A stretch of 34,219 nt of DNA, from assembly GCA_028872645.1 (NCBI GenBank), contig JAPKDK010000004.1, positions 1 through 34,219 on the forward strand. Reading direction: 5' to 3'. This stretch comes from Verrucomicrobiota bacterium. GTDB taxonomy: Bacteria > Verrucomicrobiota > Verrucomicrobiia > Limisphaerales > UBA1100. This document shows, piece after piece, positions 7,906 to 15,874 of this stretch. Below the pieces are notes generated by a model. It ran no database searches, was not told where the DNA came from, and saw only the letters and a list, made by a program, of their open reading frames with translations. The translations under genes and the position numbers were made by a program. The stretch's first letter is position 1; the number at the start of each line of letters is the position of its first letter.

Positions 7906-9126
7906 ATGCGAATCCTAACATCCCTCATCCTCCTGAGCCTCGCGCTCAACACCTTCGCCGCAAACTGGTCGCAATGGCGCGGCCCCAATCGTGACGGCGT
8001 GAATCCCGAAAAAGGCCTCGCCAATCAATGGCCCGAGGCCGGCCCCAAGTTGCTGTACAAAGCCACCGGCGTGGGCGTCGGGTTTTCCAGCGTGGTCATC
8101 GCCGATGGCACGCTCTACACGCTCGGCGATTTGGACGATGCCTGCTATCTCTTCGCGCTCGATCTCCAGGGTAATCACAAATGGAAAGCCCGCGTGGGCG
8201 AGCCCAAAGGTCATCGCGGCTATCCCGGCCCGCGCTCCACGCCCACGGTGGCGGGGGGTCACGTGTATTGCCTCGGCCAACACAGCGATCTGGTTTGCAT
8301 CACCACCGCCGGAAAAGAAGTGTGGCGCACGAATTTGGAAAAAGATTTCGGCGGCAAAATGATGAGCGGCTGGCGTTGGAGCGAATCGCCATTGGTGGAT
8401 GACGGCAATGTGATTATCACCCCCGGCGGACGCAATGGCGCGGTGATTGCCCTCAATGCCAAGACCGGCAAACCCGCGTGGCGCTGCGAGGACTGGCAGG
8501 ATTCCGCTGGGTATTCTTCACTCATCGTCCGCGAAATTGGCGGCATCAAACAATACCTCCAGCTCACCGGCAGCAGCGTGGCGGGCATCGACGCCAGCAA
8601 CGGGAAACTCCTCTGGAGTGCTCCACGCAAAGGGCGCACGGCGGTGGTCAGCACGCCGGTGTTTCATAATGGCACGCTGTTTGTCACGAGCGCGTACAGC
8701 GTAGGCTGCAACGGGTTCACCGTGGAATACAAAGACAGCAAGTTTAGCACGAAAGAAATTTACAAACACGCCGGCGGCGTGGGAATGGCCAACCACCACG
8801 GCGGGGCCATTCGCGTGGGCGATTATGTGTACGGCTCCAACGGCGGCTCAATGTCCTGCCTTGAGTTGGCCACCGGCAAAGTGATGTGGAACGAACGCAG
8901 CGCCGGCAAAGGCGCGATCGTGGTAGCCGACAACAAAATCATCCTCCGCACCGAACGCGGCCCCGTGTCGCTGGTGAAGCTCAGCCCCAAAGCCTACGAA
9001 GAAGTCAGCCGCTTCAACCAACCCGAACGCACCCGCGCCAAAGCCTGGGCGCATCCGGTGGTTCTGGATGGGAAACTGTACCTGCGCGATCAGGATTCGA
9101 TGTTTGTTTTTGATGTCAGCGAGTGA
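7906..9126 (+). CDS. Secreted PQQ-like beta-propeller protein (tandem paralogue)
   Basis: A 406-residue protein. The ATG at 7906 is preferred over an upstream GTG (7855) because it directly starts a signal peptide (RILTSLILLSLALNTFAA). The mature N-terminus NWSQWRGPNRDGV and the following KGLANQWPEAGPKLLY match the preceding gene closely. Blade motifs recur through the sequence (FALDLQGNHKW, IALNAKTGKPAW, GIDASNGKLLW, CLELATGKVMW), and the C-terminal blade ends KLYLRDQDSMFVFDV. It lacks the extra C-terminal domain of its neighbour. Likely periplasmic or outer-membrane associated. Substrate and role are unknown. A long imperfect palindrome follows the stop codon. Confidence 0.85.
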   Translation: MRILTSLILLSLALNTFAANWSQWRGPNRDGVNPEKGLANQWPEAGPKLLYKATGVGVGFSSVVIADGTLYTLGDLDDACYLFALDLQGNHKWKARVGEPKGHRGYPGPRSTPTVAGGHVYCLGQHSDLVCITTAGKEVWRTNLEKDFGGKMMSGWRWSESPLVDDGNVIITPGGRNGAVIALNAKTGKPAWRCEDWQDSAGYSSLIVREIGGIKQYLQLTGSSVAGIDASNGKLLWSAPRKGRTAVVSTPVFHNGTLFVTSAYSVGCNGFTVEYKDSKFSTKEIYKHAGGVGMANHHGGAIRVGDYVYGSNGGSMSCLELATGKVMWNERSAGKGAIVVADNKIILRTERGPVSLVKLSPKAYEEVSRFNQPERTRAKAWAHPVVLDGKLYLRDQDSMFVFDVSE

Positions 9127-9130
9127 CGCT

Positions 9131-9261
9131 GAAATTCCCAAGGCCCAAGAACCAAACCCCCAAGGAAATCCCAATGACCAATTCCCAAAATGGGAAAGCC
9201 ATTGACATTGCGCCATTTGGGTTTGGATATTCCTTGGTTTTTGGTCATTGGAAATTGGGCA
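9131..9261. repeat. Long imperfect palindromic repeat downstream of pcrA
   Basis: The left half carries CCAAGGAAATCCCAATGACC and the right half its approximate reverse complement, with TTGGTCATTGGAAATTGGGC at the end. Core blocks CCAATGACCA (9171-9180) and TGGTCATTGG (9242-9251) are exact reverse complements. The same words occur in a second copy at 11342-11436, on the other side of the helicase gene. The right end touches the stop codon of pcrA. Confidence 0.6.
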
Positions 9262-11289
9262 TTACCCCAACCCTTCCCGCATCGCCGCAAACATACTTTT
9301 CCCATCTTCCACGCTCACCGGTTCTTTTTTGGAATCGAGATCTTCGCAGAGTTCTTCGGGAATTTCTTTCAGAAAACTGCTCGGATGGCACAGGAAATTT
9401 TGGCCGTATTTTTTGCGGTTGAGGCAATGGGATATAGTCAGTGTTTTCATTGCGCGGGTGATGGCGACGTAGAAGAGGCGGCGCTCTTCGTCGAGCGTGC
9501 CTTCCACGGCGGAGCGTGAGTGCGGCAGCAATCCTTCCTCAACGCCCACGAGAAATACGTGCGGGAACTCCAAGCCCTTGCAACTGTGTGTGGTGATGAG
9601 GGTGACGGCGTCGCCAGCGTCTTCTTTGTCCGCCTCGCGATCGGCGTCCAGCGTGATATCGTCGAGAAATTTACCGAGGCGATTGGCGGGCAAAAGCGAT
9701 TCGCCGCGGTTATCCATTGTTGAAATTATATCGCGCAAATTGCGCATTCGGTTTTCGGCGTTCTCGGGATCCTTTTCGCCTTTGCGCAGTTCAGCGATGT
9801 AATCAATTTCATCGAGAAACTTATCCGCCCAACTCGCCAGGGAAAGCTCGGTCTCGCCAAGCGGCCCGCGAAAATCTTCGACCAGTGCTACAAACGCCTC
9901 GATGGATTTTCGGGCGCGCGGCTGGAATTCGTGGATGACGAGATCGTTTTTCATCGCTTTCCACACCGAACAATCCCGCTCTTGGCTGGCGCCGAGCAGG
10001 CGTTCCATCGTCACATCGCTGAGCCCGCGCGCGGGGATGTTCGCGATGCGCAGCAGGCTGGCGTCGTCGTTGGGGTTGATGAAGGTTTTCATAAACGCGA
10101 GAAAATCCCGAATCTCGCGCCGGTCAAAAAAGCTTTGGCCGCCGATCAAATGATAGCGCACCTCGGCCTTGCGCAAGGCGGTTTCGAGCGGACGCGCCTG
10201 CACGTTGGTGCGAAACAAAATCGAGTGATCCTTCCACGGAGTGCGCTTGGCCATTCGGTTGAATTCAATCTCGTCCACAATCGTGCGGGCTTCCTCTTCC
10301 TCGTTGGCAAAGGCTTCGAGCCGCAGCAAATCGCCCGCGCCCTTGGCGCTCCATAATTGCTTGGGCCGGCGGCGCGGATTGTTTTTGATAACTGCATTGG
10401 CCGCATCGAGAATCACGCGGGTGGACCGATAATTTTGCTCGAGCTTGATGACCTTTACCTCGGGATAATGTTTTTCCATATCGAGGATGTTCGAAATCTC
10501 CGCGCCGCGCCAGCCGTAGATGCTTTGATCGTCATCGCCCACCACGCACACATTGCGATGCTCCTTGGACAGCAAATGCATCAGCTCAAACTGCGCCGCG
10601 TTAGTGTCCTGATATTCGTCCACCATCACGTACTGATACCGCGCGCGGCATTCCTCGAGCGCCTCAGGAAATTCATTAAAAATCCGCAGCGTGAGCACCA
10701 ACAGATCATCAAAATCCACCGCATTCGCCGCGCGCAAAGCGGAATCGTAACGCCGCCGAATATGCCCCGCCATCGCGAGGCTATCTTCATTGCCCGGCAC
10801 ATTCCCGTTCGGCCCCGCGTTTTTCAGCCGACTCAACAATCCCTGCAACTCCCGCGCGTCGGCCTTCACATCCTTGCCGGCGATGGCGCTCAGCACTTTT
10901 TTCACCACACCGAGCTGCTCGCTGTCGCTGTAAATCACGAAGTTGCGCTTGTACCCAAGCTTCTCAATATGCCGCCGCAAAATGCGCACGCACAACGAAT
11001 GAAACGTGCAAATCGTTGGCTTCAACGGCTTGCCATCCGCGCGCGTGAGCGACTTGGGCAATCGCTTGAGTTGCTTGGTCACCCGCTGCTGCATCTCGCG
11101 CGCCGCTTTATTAGTAAATGTCACGGCCAAAATACGCTCCGGCGAAATCCCCTCGCTCACCATATGCGCCACGCGATGAGTGAGCGTACGCGTCTTCCCC
11201 GTGCCCGCCCCCGCCAAGATCAGCACCGGCCCCCGCAAGGTGGCGGCGGCTTTGCGCTGTTCAGGATTGAGGCCGGAGAGGTCGGACAT
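9262..11289 (-). CDS. pcrA: UvrD/PcrA-type superfamily 1 DNA helicase
   Basis: A 675-residue 3'-to-5' helicase used in nucleotide excision and mismatch repair and in removing RecA or replication blocks. All SF1A motifs are visible in order: the Q-motif region LNPEQRKAA (8-16), Walker A AGAGTGKT (26-33), motif Ia AVTFTNKAAREM, Walker B VMVDEYQDTN, motif III GDDDQSIYGWRG, motif IV LEQNYRST, motif V THSCKGLEFPHVFLVG with EEGLLPH after it, and motif VI EERRLFYVAITRA. The C-terminal tail is short compared with E. coli UvrD (720) and lacks an evident Tudor-like end. ATG 11289 gives the canonical N-terminus. The gene is flanked on both sides by the same palindromic repeat family. UvrD and PcrA are not distinguishable here. 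Confidence 0.93.
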   Translation of the reverse strand: MSDLSGLNPEQRKAAATLRGPVLILAGAGTGKTRTLTHRVAHMVSEGISPERILAVTFTNKAAREMQQRVTKQLKRLPKSLTRADGKPLKPTICTFHSLCVRILRRHIEKLGYKRNFVIYSDSEQLGVVKKVLSAIAGKDVKADARELQGLLSRLKNAGPNGNVPGNEDSLAMAGHIRRRYDSALRAANAVDFDDLLVLTLRIFNEFPEALEECRARYQYVMVDEYQDTNAAQFELMHLLSKEHRNVCVVGDDDQSIYGWRGAEISNILDMEKHYPEVKVIKLEQNYRSTRVILDAANAVIKNNPRRRPKQLWSAKGAGDLLRLEAFANEEEEARTIVDEIEFNRMAKRTPWKDHSILFRTNVQARPLETALRKAEVRYHLIGGQSFFDRREIRDFLAFMKTFINPNDDASLLRIANIPARGLSDVTMERLLGASQERDCSVWKAMKNDLVIHEFQPRARKSIEAFVALVEDFRGPLGETELSLASWADKFLDEIDYIAELRKGEKDPENAENRMRNLRDIISTMDNRGESLLPANRLGKFLDDITLDADREADKEDAGDAVTLITTHSCKGLEFPHVFLVGVEEGLLPHSRSAVEGTLDEERRLFYVAITRAMKTLTISHCLNRKKYGQNFLCHPSSFLKEIPEELCEDLDSKKEPVSVEDGKSMFAAMREGLG

Positions 11290-11341
11290 TGGGAGAGGGA
11301 GTTAAGCGAAGAGTACCGCCCAAGCCAATCGGAAGTTAGTC

Positions 11342-11436
11342 ACAGGGGGAATGACCAAGTTCCAAAGCCCAAGGGAATTCCAATGACCAAAACCCCAAAA
11401 AAAAACTCACCCTCATTGGGCCTTGGTCATTTATTC
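11342..11436. repeat. Second copy of the ATGACCAA/TTGGTCAT palindromic repeat
   Basis: Blocks GAATGACCAAGTTCC, GGGAATTCCAATGACCAA (11373-11390) and, inverted, CATTGGGCCTTGGTCATT (11414-11431) repeat the vocabulary of the element at 9131-9261. It lies between the STAS gene and pcrA, and its right end runs into the last codons of the STAS gene, so the 3' end of that coding sequence may be derived from the repeat. Confidence 0.55.
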
Positions 11437-11897
11437 AGGTCTTCCTCCAAAAACTTCGCCACGTCCTTAAACCTTGGCACGTTGTCGGGATTAATTTCCA
11501 TTAACAATTTGTGTGCTTCGAGGCTCGCTTCGGTGAGGGCGCGTTTATCAGCGTAGGTGGATTCGGTGTTTTGGAGTTTGGCGTCAAATGGGTTTTCGCC
11601 GGTGCCGACGGTGAGGAGTTCCATCACGCCAAGGCTGTCGAGCAGGTCGATGATGCGTTCGCTGGGGTTGAGCAGTTCGATGCGGTCGAGCCGATTGGTC
11701 ATACTCATTAGGATGCCGAGAAAGGTGCTGTCCATATTCACGCAATCGGTGAGGTCGAGCAATAGCACGCGGCCGCCTTGTTCGCAGGATTGATTGACCA
11801 CGGTTTTGAAATCCACGCCCGCGGCGAAGTTGGCGGGGCCACCGACTTTGATGCAGGCGATGCCTTCGGTGACGGCGACTTGGAGGCGGGCGCTCAT
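11427..11897 (-). CDS. STAS-domain protein (anti-sigma factor antagonist type)
   Basis: A 156-residue protein. Residues 1-100 form a STAS domain with LLLDLTDCVNMDSTFLGIL at about 46-63; Ser57 in MDST is the position phosphorylated by partner-switching kinases in SpoIIAA-type proteins. The tail (100-156) is a charged helical extension ending KFLEEDLNK. Such proteins bind and block an anti-sigma kinase when unphosphorylated; no partner kinase or sigma factor lies nearby. The start codon overlaps the holA stop (TGATG), so the two are translationally coupled. The final codons lie inside a palindromic repeat. The function is a family prediction; the domain call is solid. Confidence 0.85.
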   Translation of the reverse strand: MSARLQVAVTEGIACIKVGGPANFAAGVDFKTVVNQSCEQGGRVLLLDLTDCVNMDSTFLGILMSMTNRLDRIELLNPSERIIDLLDSLGVMELLTVGTGENPFDAKLQNTESTYADKRALTEASLEAHKLLMEINPDNVPRFKDVAKFLEEDLNK

Positions 11898-13084
11898 CAG
11901 GCTGCGACCGCTGGGCGCGCGGCGATTTGGGTGAGGGTGGATTGCAAAATAAATGAATCGTCCAGCGAACTGGAAACGAGTTTGAGGTTGGCTTGCATTA
12001 ACAGATCGAGCGCGCGGACGAGTTCGGCACTGGTGTAGTTGTTCGCCTGTCGCGTGGCGTTAAATAATACATACGGATGCAGCCCCAGCGGACTGATGCG
12101 GCGGTCATCGGGAAACTCGCCGGCGGGCAATGTATCGAGCTGCGACTTGAATTCCGGGTACGCATGGGCGGGGCGAATCATATCCGCATCCAACAATTCT
12201 CGCGCGAAGAGCAGCGCGCGCACTTTACTAATAAGCCCAGAGCACAGGCCGATGGTGGATTTTTGCCGATCGGTTTTTGCCGCCCACAAATCCTCATCCA
12301 ACCGCCGCAACAGACGCGGCAAATTGCGATCGCCCAACGCGTCGCCCAGCGCAAAAGCCTTCGCGTGTTTACCGGGCGTGACGATGGCGCGCACGTCGTC
12401 GCGGGTCACCTCTGCGCGGTCGCCTACATAAAGCGCCACTTTTTCGCATTCGCTCATCAACGCGCGACTGTTCGGGCCGACCATTTGCACGAGCTCCGTG
12501 GCCGCGCCGTAGTCAGCCTTCACTCCGAGCTTGCGAAGCTTGCCGGTGACAAGCTGCTCGGCCTTGGCCTGCCACTCGCGGTCGTCGGTGGAGAGCGCCT
12601 TAAATTCCTCATCGTGCCCCTGCTTGGCGATGGCTTTGTAAAACACCTTTCGCTTGTCGCATTTGGCGGCGCTAATGAGGAGGCGCACACCTTGCCAATC
12701 GAATGCCTTCAACCACGCCGTGAGATCGGCCAGGCCGCTGGTGACGTCTTTGGTTTTGGACGTGCGATCGTCGCCCAGAAAATTGCAGTCCTTAAACCAC
12801 ACGACTTTTTCGCCGCCAAAAAACGGGAGTGTATCCAGCGCCATCCGCAGTCGCCCAAGAATTTTGGAGGCCTCGCCCCCATTGGCCGCGTGGGCCTCGA
12901 CGGTTTCGTGATCCTCGCCGCCGACCGCTTCGCACCAGCCTTGGAAAATCTGCCGCGCGCGCTGGCTCACCGCGAAGTCATCATCGCCATGCACCAACAC
13001 CAACGGCACCTCCGGAAGCGAGGGCGCCTTATTCGTCTTCTGATTCTTCGCTGGCACCTTCGTTGATTTGCTCAAGAAATTCAC
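11897..13084 (-). CDS. holA: DNA polymerase III delta subunit
   Basis: The delta subunit opens the beta sliding clamp within the clamp loader. The protein (up to 395 residues) has the HolA pattern: LVLVHGDDDFAVSQRARQIF at the N-terminus, RMALDTLPFFGGEKVVWFKD in domain I, LVQMVGPNSRALMSECEKVA as the sensor-like region, and a helical C-terminal domain ending SLDDSFILQSTL. The frame opens at GTG 13084, inside the 3' end of the upstream nuclease gene (56-base overlap); the extra N-terminal residues are lysine-rich linker. Later GTG codons at 13057 and 13009 are alternatives, and GGAG lies near the last of these. The overlap with STAS downstream implies one operon: nuclease, holA, STAS. Confidence 0.85.
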   Translation of the reverse strand: MNFLSKSTKVPAKNQKTNKAPSLPEVPLVLVHGDDDFAVSQRARQIFQGWCEAVGGEDHETVEAHAANGGEASKILGRLRMALDTLPFFGGEKVVWFKDCNFLGDDRTSKTKDVTSGLADLTAWLKAFDWQGVRLLISAAKCDKRKVFYKAIAKQGHDEEFKALSTDDREWQAKAEQLVTGKLRKLGVKADYGAATELVQMVGPNSRALMSECEKVALYVGDRAEVTRDDVRAIVTPGKHAKAFALGDALGDRNLPRLLRRLDEDLWAAKTDRQKSTIGLCSGLISKVRALLFARELLDADMIRPAHAYPEFKSQLDTLPAGEFPDDRRISPLGLHPYVLFNATRQANNYTSAELVRALDLLMQANLKLVSSSLDDSFILQSTLTQIAARPAVAA

Positions 13085-13490
13085 TCATATCCTCCACCTC
13101 TTCAAACAGCCTGGCCGACACATACACCGGAATTTTTTGCGCCGTCGCAATCGCGAGGCAATCGCTGGGCCGCGCGTCCAGCTCCACAATCTTGGAGCCC
13201 AGCTCGTTTTCCATCTTCAAAATCGCCCGCGCGAAATACGTCGAATGCTTCAGCTCCGTAATCACCACCCGCTCCACCCCAATGCCGAACCCCTGAAAAA
13301 CATTGCTCAGCAAATCGTGCGTCAACGGCCGTTCCTTCGGCGCATCACGCAGGAAATTGCCAATCACCGCCGCCATATTAGTTTCCACCTGAATAATGAA
13401 AACCTTCTCGTCATTCCCCAAAAAAATCGCAGCACCGCTATTGGCGGGAAGAATCCCACGAATCTGTACCAGAATGACATCCGCGTTCAC
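13029..13490 (-). CDS. Bifunctional nuclease family protein (DUF151)
   Basis: A 153-residue protein with the full DUF151 core: VIDEVAL-type opening replaced by VILVQIRGIL, then GNDEKVFIIQVE, the block RPLTHDLLSNVFQGFGIGVE (about 54-73), TYFARAILKMEN, and the signature VELDARPSDCLAIATAQKIP (about 104-123). The tail is acidic (EESEDE). DUF151 proteins are reported as DNase/RNase in plants and occur in many bacteria with unclear roles. It is first in a minus-strand operon and overlaps the proposed holA start. It is divergently arranged with the heptose nucleotidyltransferase gene, with 65 bases between. Confidence 0.87.
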   Translation of the reverse strand: MNADVILVQIRGILPANSGAAIFLGNDEKVFIIQVETNMAAVIGNFLRDAPKERPLTHDLLSNVFQGFGIGVERVVITELKHSTYFARAILKMENELGSKIVELDARPSDCLAIATAQKIPVYVSARLFEEVEDMSEFLEQINEGASEESEDE

Positions 13491-13555
13491 GTGCCCAATC
13501 TACGCCGCGCGAGCCCGATTGACAAGCCCTTGCCGTCTGCGGCAGAATTCGGCCC

Positions 13556-14041
13556 TTGGATTTTCGTGAAAAAATACTGGACGCCGAAGGATTGCCCGCG
13601 TGGCGCGAAGCCCTCCGCGCCCAAGGGCGCACCCTCGCCGCCACCAACGGCTGCTTCGACATCCTCCACGCCGGCCACGTCAACTACCTCCAAGCCGCCC
13701 GCAACGAAGCCGACGCCCTCATCGTGGGCCTCAACAGCGACCGCTCCACCGCCGAGCTAAAAGGCCCCGACCGCCCCATCCACACCGAGGCCGACCGCGC
13801 CGCCGTGCTCGCCGCGCTGGAATCCGTCGACGCTGTTTTCATCTTCGACGACCTCCGCGCCACAAACTTCCTGCAAATCGCCCAACCCGATGTCTACGTC
13901 AAAGGCGGCGATTACACCGTCGACCAACTCCCCGCCGAAGAACGCGCCATCATCCAAGCCCAAGACGGCCGCATCACCGTCCTCGGCCACCTCCCCGGCA
14001 AATCCTCCACCGAAATCGCCCGCCGCATTTTGGAAGGTTAA
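13556..14041 (+). CDS. hldC: D-glycero-beta-D-manno-heptose 1-phosphate adenylyltransferase
   Basis: A 161-residue single-domain nucleotidyltransferase, corresponding to the C-terminal half of E. coli HldE (RfaE2). It joins heptose 1-phosphate to ATP in making ADP-heptose for lipopolysaccharide. Visible motifs: TNGCFDILHAGHVNYL (30-45), with the HxGH nucleotide-binding motif at 38-41; GLNSDRS; the RPIHTEADRAAVLAALESVD helix; DVYVKGGDY; and the C-terminal GKSSTEIARRIL. The frame opens with TTG at 13556; no ATG is available upstream before a stop, and the family normally begins close to this point. The kinase half (HldA/RfaE1) is not in the window. guaB follows 43 bases downstream on the same strand. 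Confidence 0.88.
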   Translation: MDFREKILDAEGLPAWREALRAQGRTLAATNGCFDILHAGHVNYLQAARNEADALIVGLNSDRSTAELKGPDRPIHTEADRAAVLAALESVDAVFIFDDLRATNFLQIAQPDVYVKGGDYTVDQLPAEERAIIQAQDGRITVLGHLPGKSSTEIARRILEG

Positions 14042-14084
14042 TTTCCCGCTTGCCAGGTGCTGCCGCTCTCGGGCAAGGTCTCCT

Positions 14085-15653
14085 ATGGCAGCCAAGTCCA
14101 ATTCTGATGACACAGATTCGCAGTTTTATTTGACCGCGGATACTTTCTTCCCACGCCACGCCAACACCGGCCTTACGTTTGACGACGTGACCCTCGCCAC
14201 GCAGTTTTCCCAAATCCTCCCGCGCGAAACGGTTTTGGACACGCGGTTAGCGGAAAATCTGGAGCTGCATTTACCGATTATTTCTGCCGATATGGATACC
14301 GTTACCGAGCACGCGATGGCTATCGCGATGGCGCTCAAGGGCGGGCTGGGGCTTGTGCATTATAATATGACCGAGAAACAGCAGCTCAAGGAAGTGAGCC
14401 GAGTGAAGAATCACGTGCACGGGTTGATTCAGGAACCGATCACCGTGACGGCCGATCTTTCCGTGAGCGATGTGCTCGAGCTGATCGAGGAACAGCGCTA
14501 CACATTCAGCACGTTTCCGGTGGTGGATAAGGCAGGCAACCTCACCGGCCTCCTTTCCGGCAGTGTGGTGAAGCCGCGCTACGCCGACCGCCGCGTAGGC
14601 GATGCCGCCATCCCGCGTACGAGCGTCCACGCTGTCACTGAAAAAGAACTCGAACCCGATCCCATCCGCGTGGCTGACCAGTTTTTCACCGACCATCCGG
14701 GCATCAATAAATTATTGGTGGTGGATGACGCCGATCACTTGAAGGGACTTTTCACTCTTAGCGATGTGGAACGGATTGCCCTGGAAAAAAGCGCCCAATT
14801 CAAACCCGCGCGCGATGCGGAATTCCGGTTGCTCTGTGGCGCGGCGGTTTCCGCCACGCGCACGCAGGGCGGCGAGCTGGACCGCGAACGCATCACCACC
14901 CACGTGGGCGCATTGCTCGAACGCGGCGTGGACGCCGTGGCCGTCTCCACCGCGCACGGCCACACGCAGGGCGTGGGCGATACAGTAAAACTCATTCGCG
15001 ATGCTTTTCCAGCTCTACCCATCATCGCCGGCAACGTCACCAGCGCGGCGGGCGTGGAGTACTTGGCCGACTGCGGTGCCAACTCCATCAAGGTCGGCCA
15101 AGGGCCCGGTTCCATTTGCACCACGCGCATCGTCGCCGGCGTGGGCATCCCGCAGCTCACGGCATTGTACGTGGCGGCCAAAGGCGCGGCGGCCAAGGGC
15201 GTTACCATCATCGCCGATGGCGGCGTGACCAAGAGCGGCGATATTGTAAAAGCACTCACGCTTTCGAACGCGGTGATTTGTGGCGGGTTGCTCGCCGGTT
15301 GCCAGGAATCGCCCGGCGACATTGTTGAAATCAGCGGCAAACGCTACAAACAATATCGCGGAATGGGCAGCCTCGCAGCGATGAAAGCCGGCAGCGCCGC
15401 CCGCTACGGCCACAGTGCCAAAGACGACACCCGCAAAATCGCCGCCGAAGGCGTGGAAGCGTTAAAGGAAGTTTCCGGTTCAGTCGATTCCGTGCTCACC
15501 CAACTCACCGGCGGAATCCAAAGCGGCCTAGGCTACCTCGGCGCGTCCAACCTCGCCGAGCTACACGACAAAGCCCGATACCTCCGCATCAGCGCCGCCA
15601 GCCAGCACGAATCCAAACCGCACGATGTGATTGAGGTGAAGGCGGGGAATTAA
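14085..15653 (+). CDS. guaB: Inosine-5'-monophosphate dehydrogenase
   Basis: A 522-residue protein from ATG 14085; the open frame is longer but the upstream part overlaps hldC. IMPDH oxidises IMP to XMP with NAD+, the first committed step to GTP. The barrel begins GLTFDDVTLATQFS; two CBS domains (about 115-230) interrupt it; the catalytic loop GPGSICTTRIV has Cys345; the IMP-binding block is IADGGVTKSGDIVKAL; and the flap YKQYRGMGSLAAM is intact. One departure: the segment normally ending in Asp-Ser (as in VLDSSQG or VIDSAHG) reads VAVSTAHGHTQGV here, with Ser288 where the NAD-ribose-binding Asp usually sits. Its stop overlaps by four bases the stop of the convergent small CxxC gene. Confidence 0.93.
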   Translation: MAAKSNSDDTDSQFYLTADTFFPRHANTGLTFDDVTLATQFSQILPRETVLDTRLAENLELHLPIISADMDTVTEHAMAIAMALKGGLGLVHYNMTEKQQLKEVSRVKNHVHGLIQEPITVTADLSVSDVLELIEEQRYTFSTFPVVDKAGNLTGLLSGSVVKPRYADRRVGDAAIPRTSVHAVTEKELEPDPIRVADQFFTDHPGINKLLVVDDADHLKGLFTLSDVERIALEKSAQFKPARDAEFRLLCGAAVSATRTQGGELDRERITTHVGALLERGVDAVAVSTAHGHTQGVGDTVKLIRDAFPALPIIAGNVTSAAGVEYLADCGANSIKVGQGPGSICTTRIVAGVGIPQLTALYVAAKGAAAKGVTIIADGGVTKSGDIVKALTLSNAVICGGLLAGCQESPGDIVEISGKRYKQYRGMGSLAAMKAGSAARYGHSAKDDTRKIAAEGVEALKEVSGSVDSVLTQLTGGIQSGLGYLGASNLAELHDKARYLRISAASQHESKPHDVIEVKAGN

Positions 15654-15874
15654 AACAGCACCGGCCGATTCATCACGCCGCATTCCGGGCACCGTGAGCG
15701 TTCCACGTCATCGTCATCGGTGTAAACATACTCGCATTCCTCGCAGCTGAACACGTTGTCCCGATTCGGGTCGGGCTCGAAATCCAATCCCCGCTGGCGG
15801 GCATAAAACGCAACTGCCGCCCAACCGCCCAGCAACACGAACAGGAATAAAAAAATGGAATCGGACACACTCAT
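15650..15874 (-). CDS. Small membrane-anchored CxxC (zinc-ribbon-like) protein
   Basis: A 74-residue protein from the ATG at 15874, which overlaps the stop of the upstream TonB-like gene (ATGA). A longer frame exists but this coupled start is preferred. The N-terminus is a single membrane helix (DSIFLFLFVLLGGWAAVAFY), followed by a basic patch, an acidic linker, and two CxxC pairs (SCEECEYVYTDDDDVE, then RCPECG) that resemble a zinc ribbon. The last four residues are RPVLF. It is the fourth gene of the exbB-exbD-tonB-like operon. I do not recognise a named family. The CxxC pairs would face the cytoplasm or periplasm depending on topology, which I cannot settle. Confidence 0.7.
   Translation of the reverse strand: MSVSDSIFLFLFVLLGGWAAVAFYARQRGLDFEPDPNRDNVFSCEECEYVYTDDDDVERSRCPECGVMNRPVLF

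Noticed and set aside
10357..11556. A 399-codon open frame on the plus strand, antisense to the helicase gene
   Set aside because: It runs against a clear PcrA/UvrD gene with all motifs, is rich in His, Arg and Gln as expected for shadow frames, and shows no domain.
12077..13066. A 329-codon plus-strand frame antisense to holA
   Set aside because: The sense strand is a recognisable HolA; the antisense peptide has shadow composition and no motif.
13890..14084. An N-terminal extension of guaB overlapping hldC
   Set aside because: The extra 65 residues are low-complexity shadow of hldC; the ATG at 14085 gives a normal IMPDH length.
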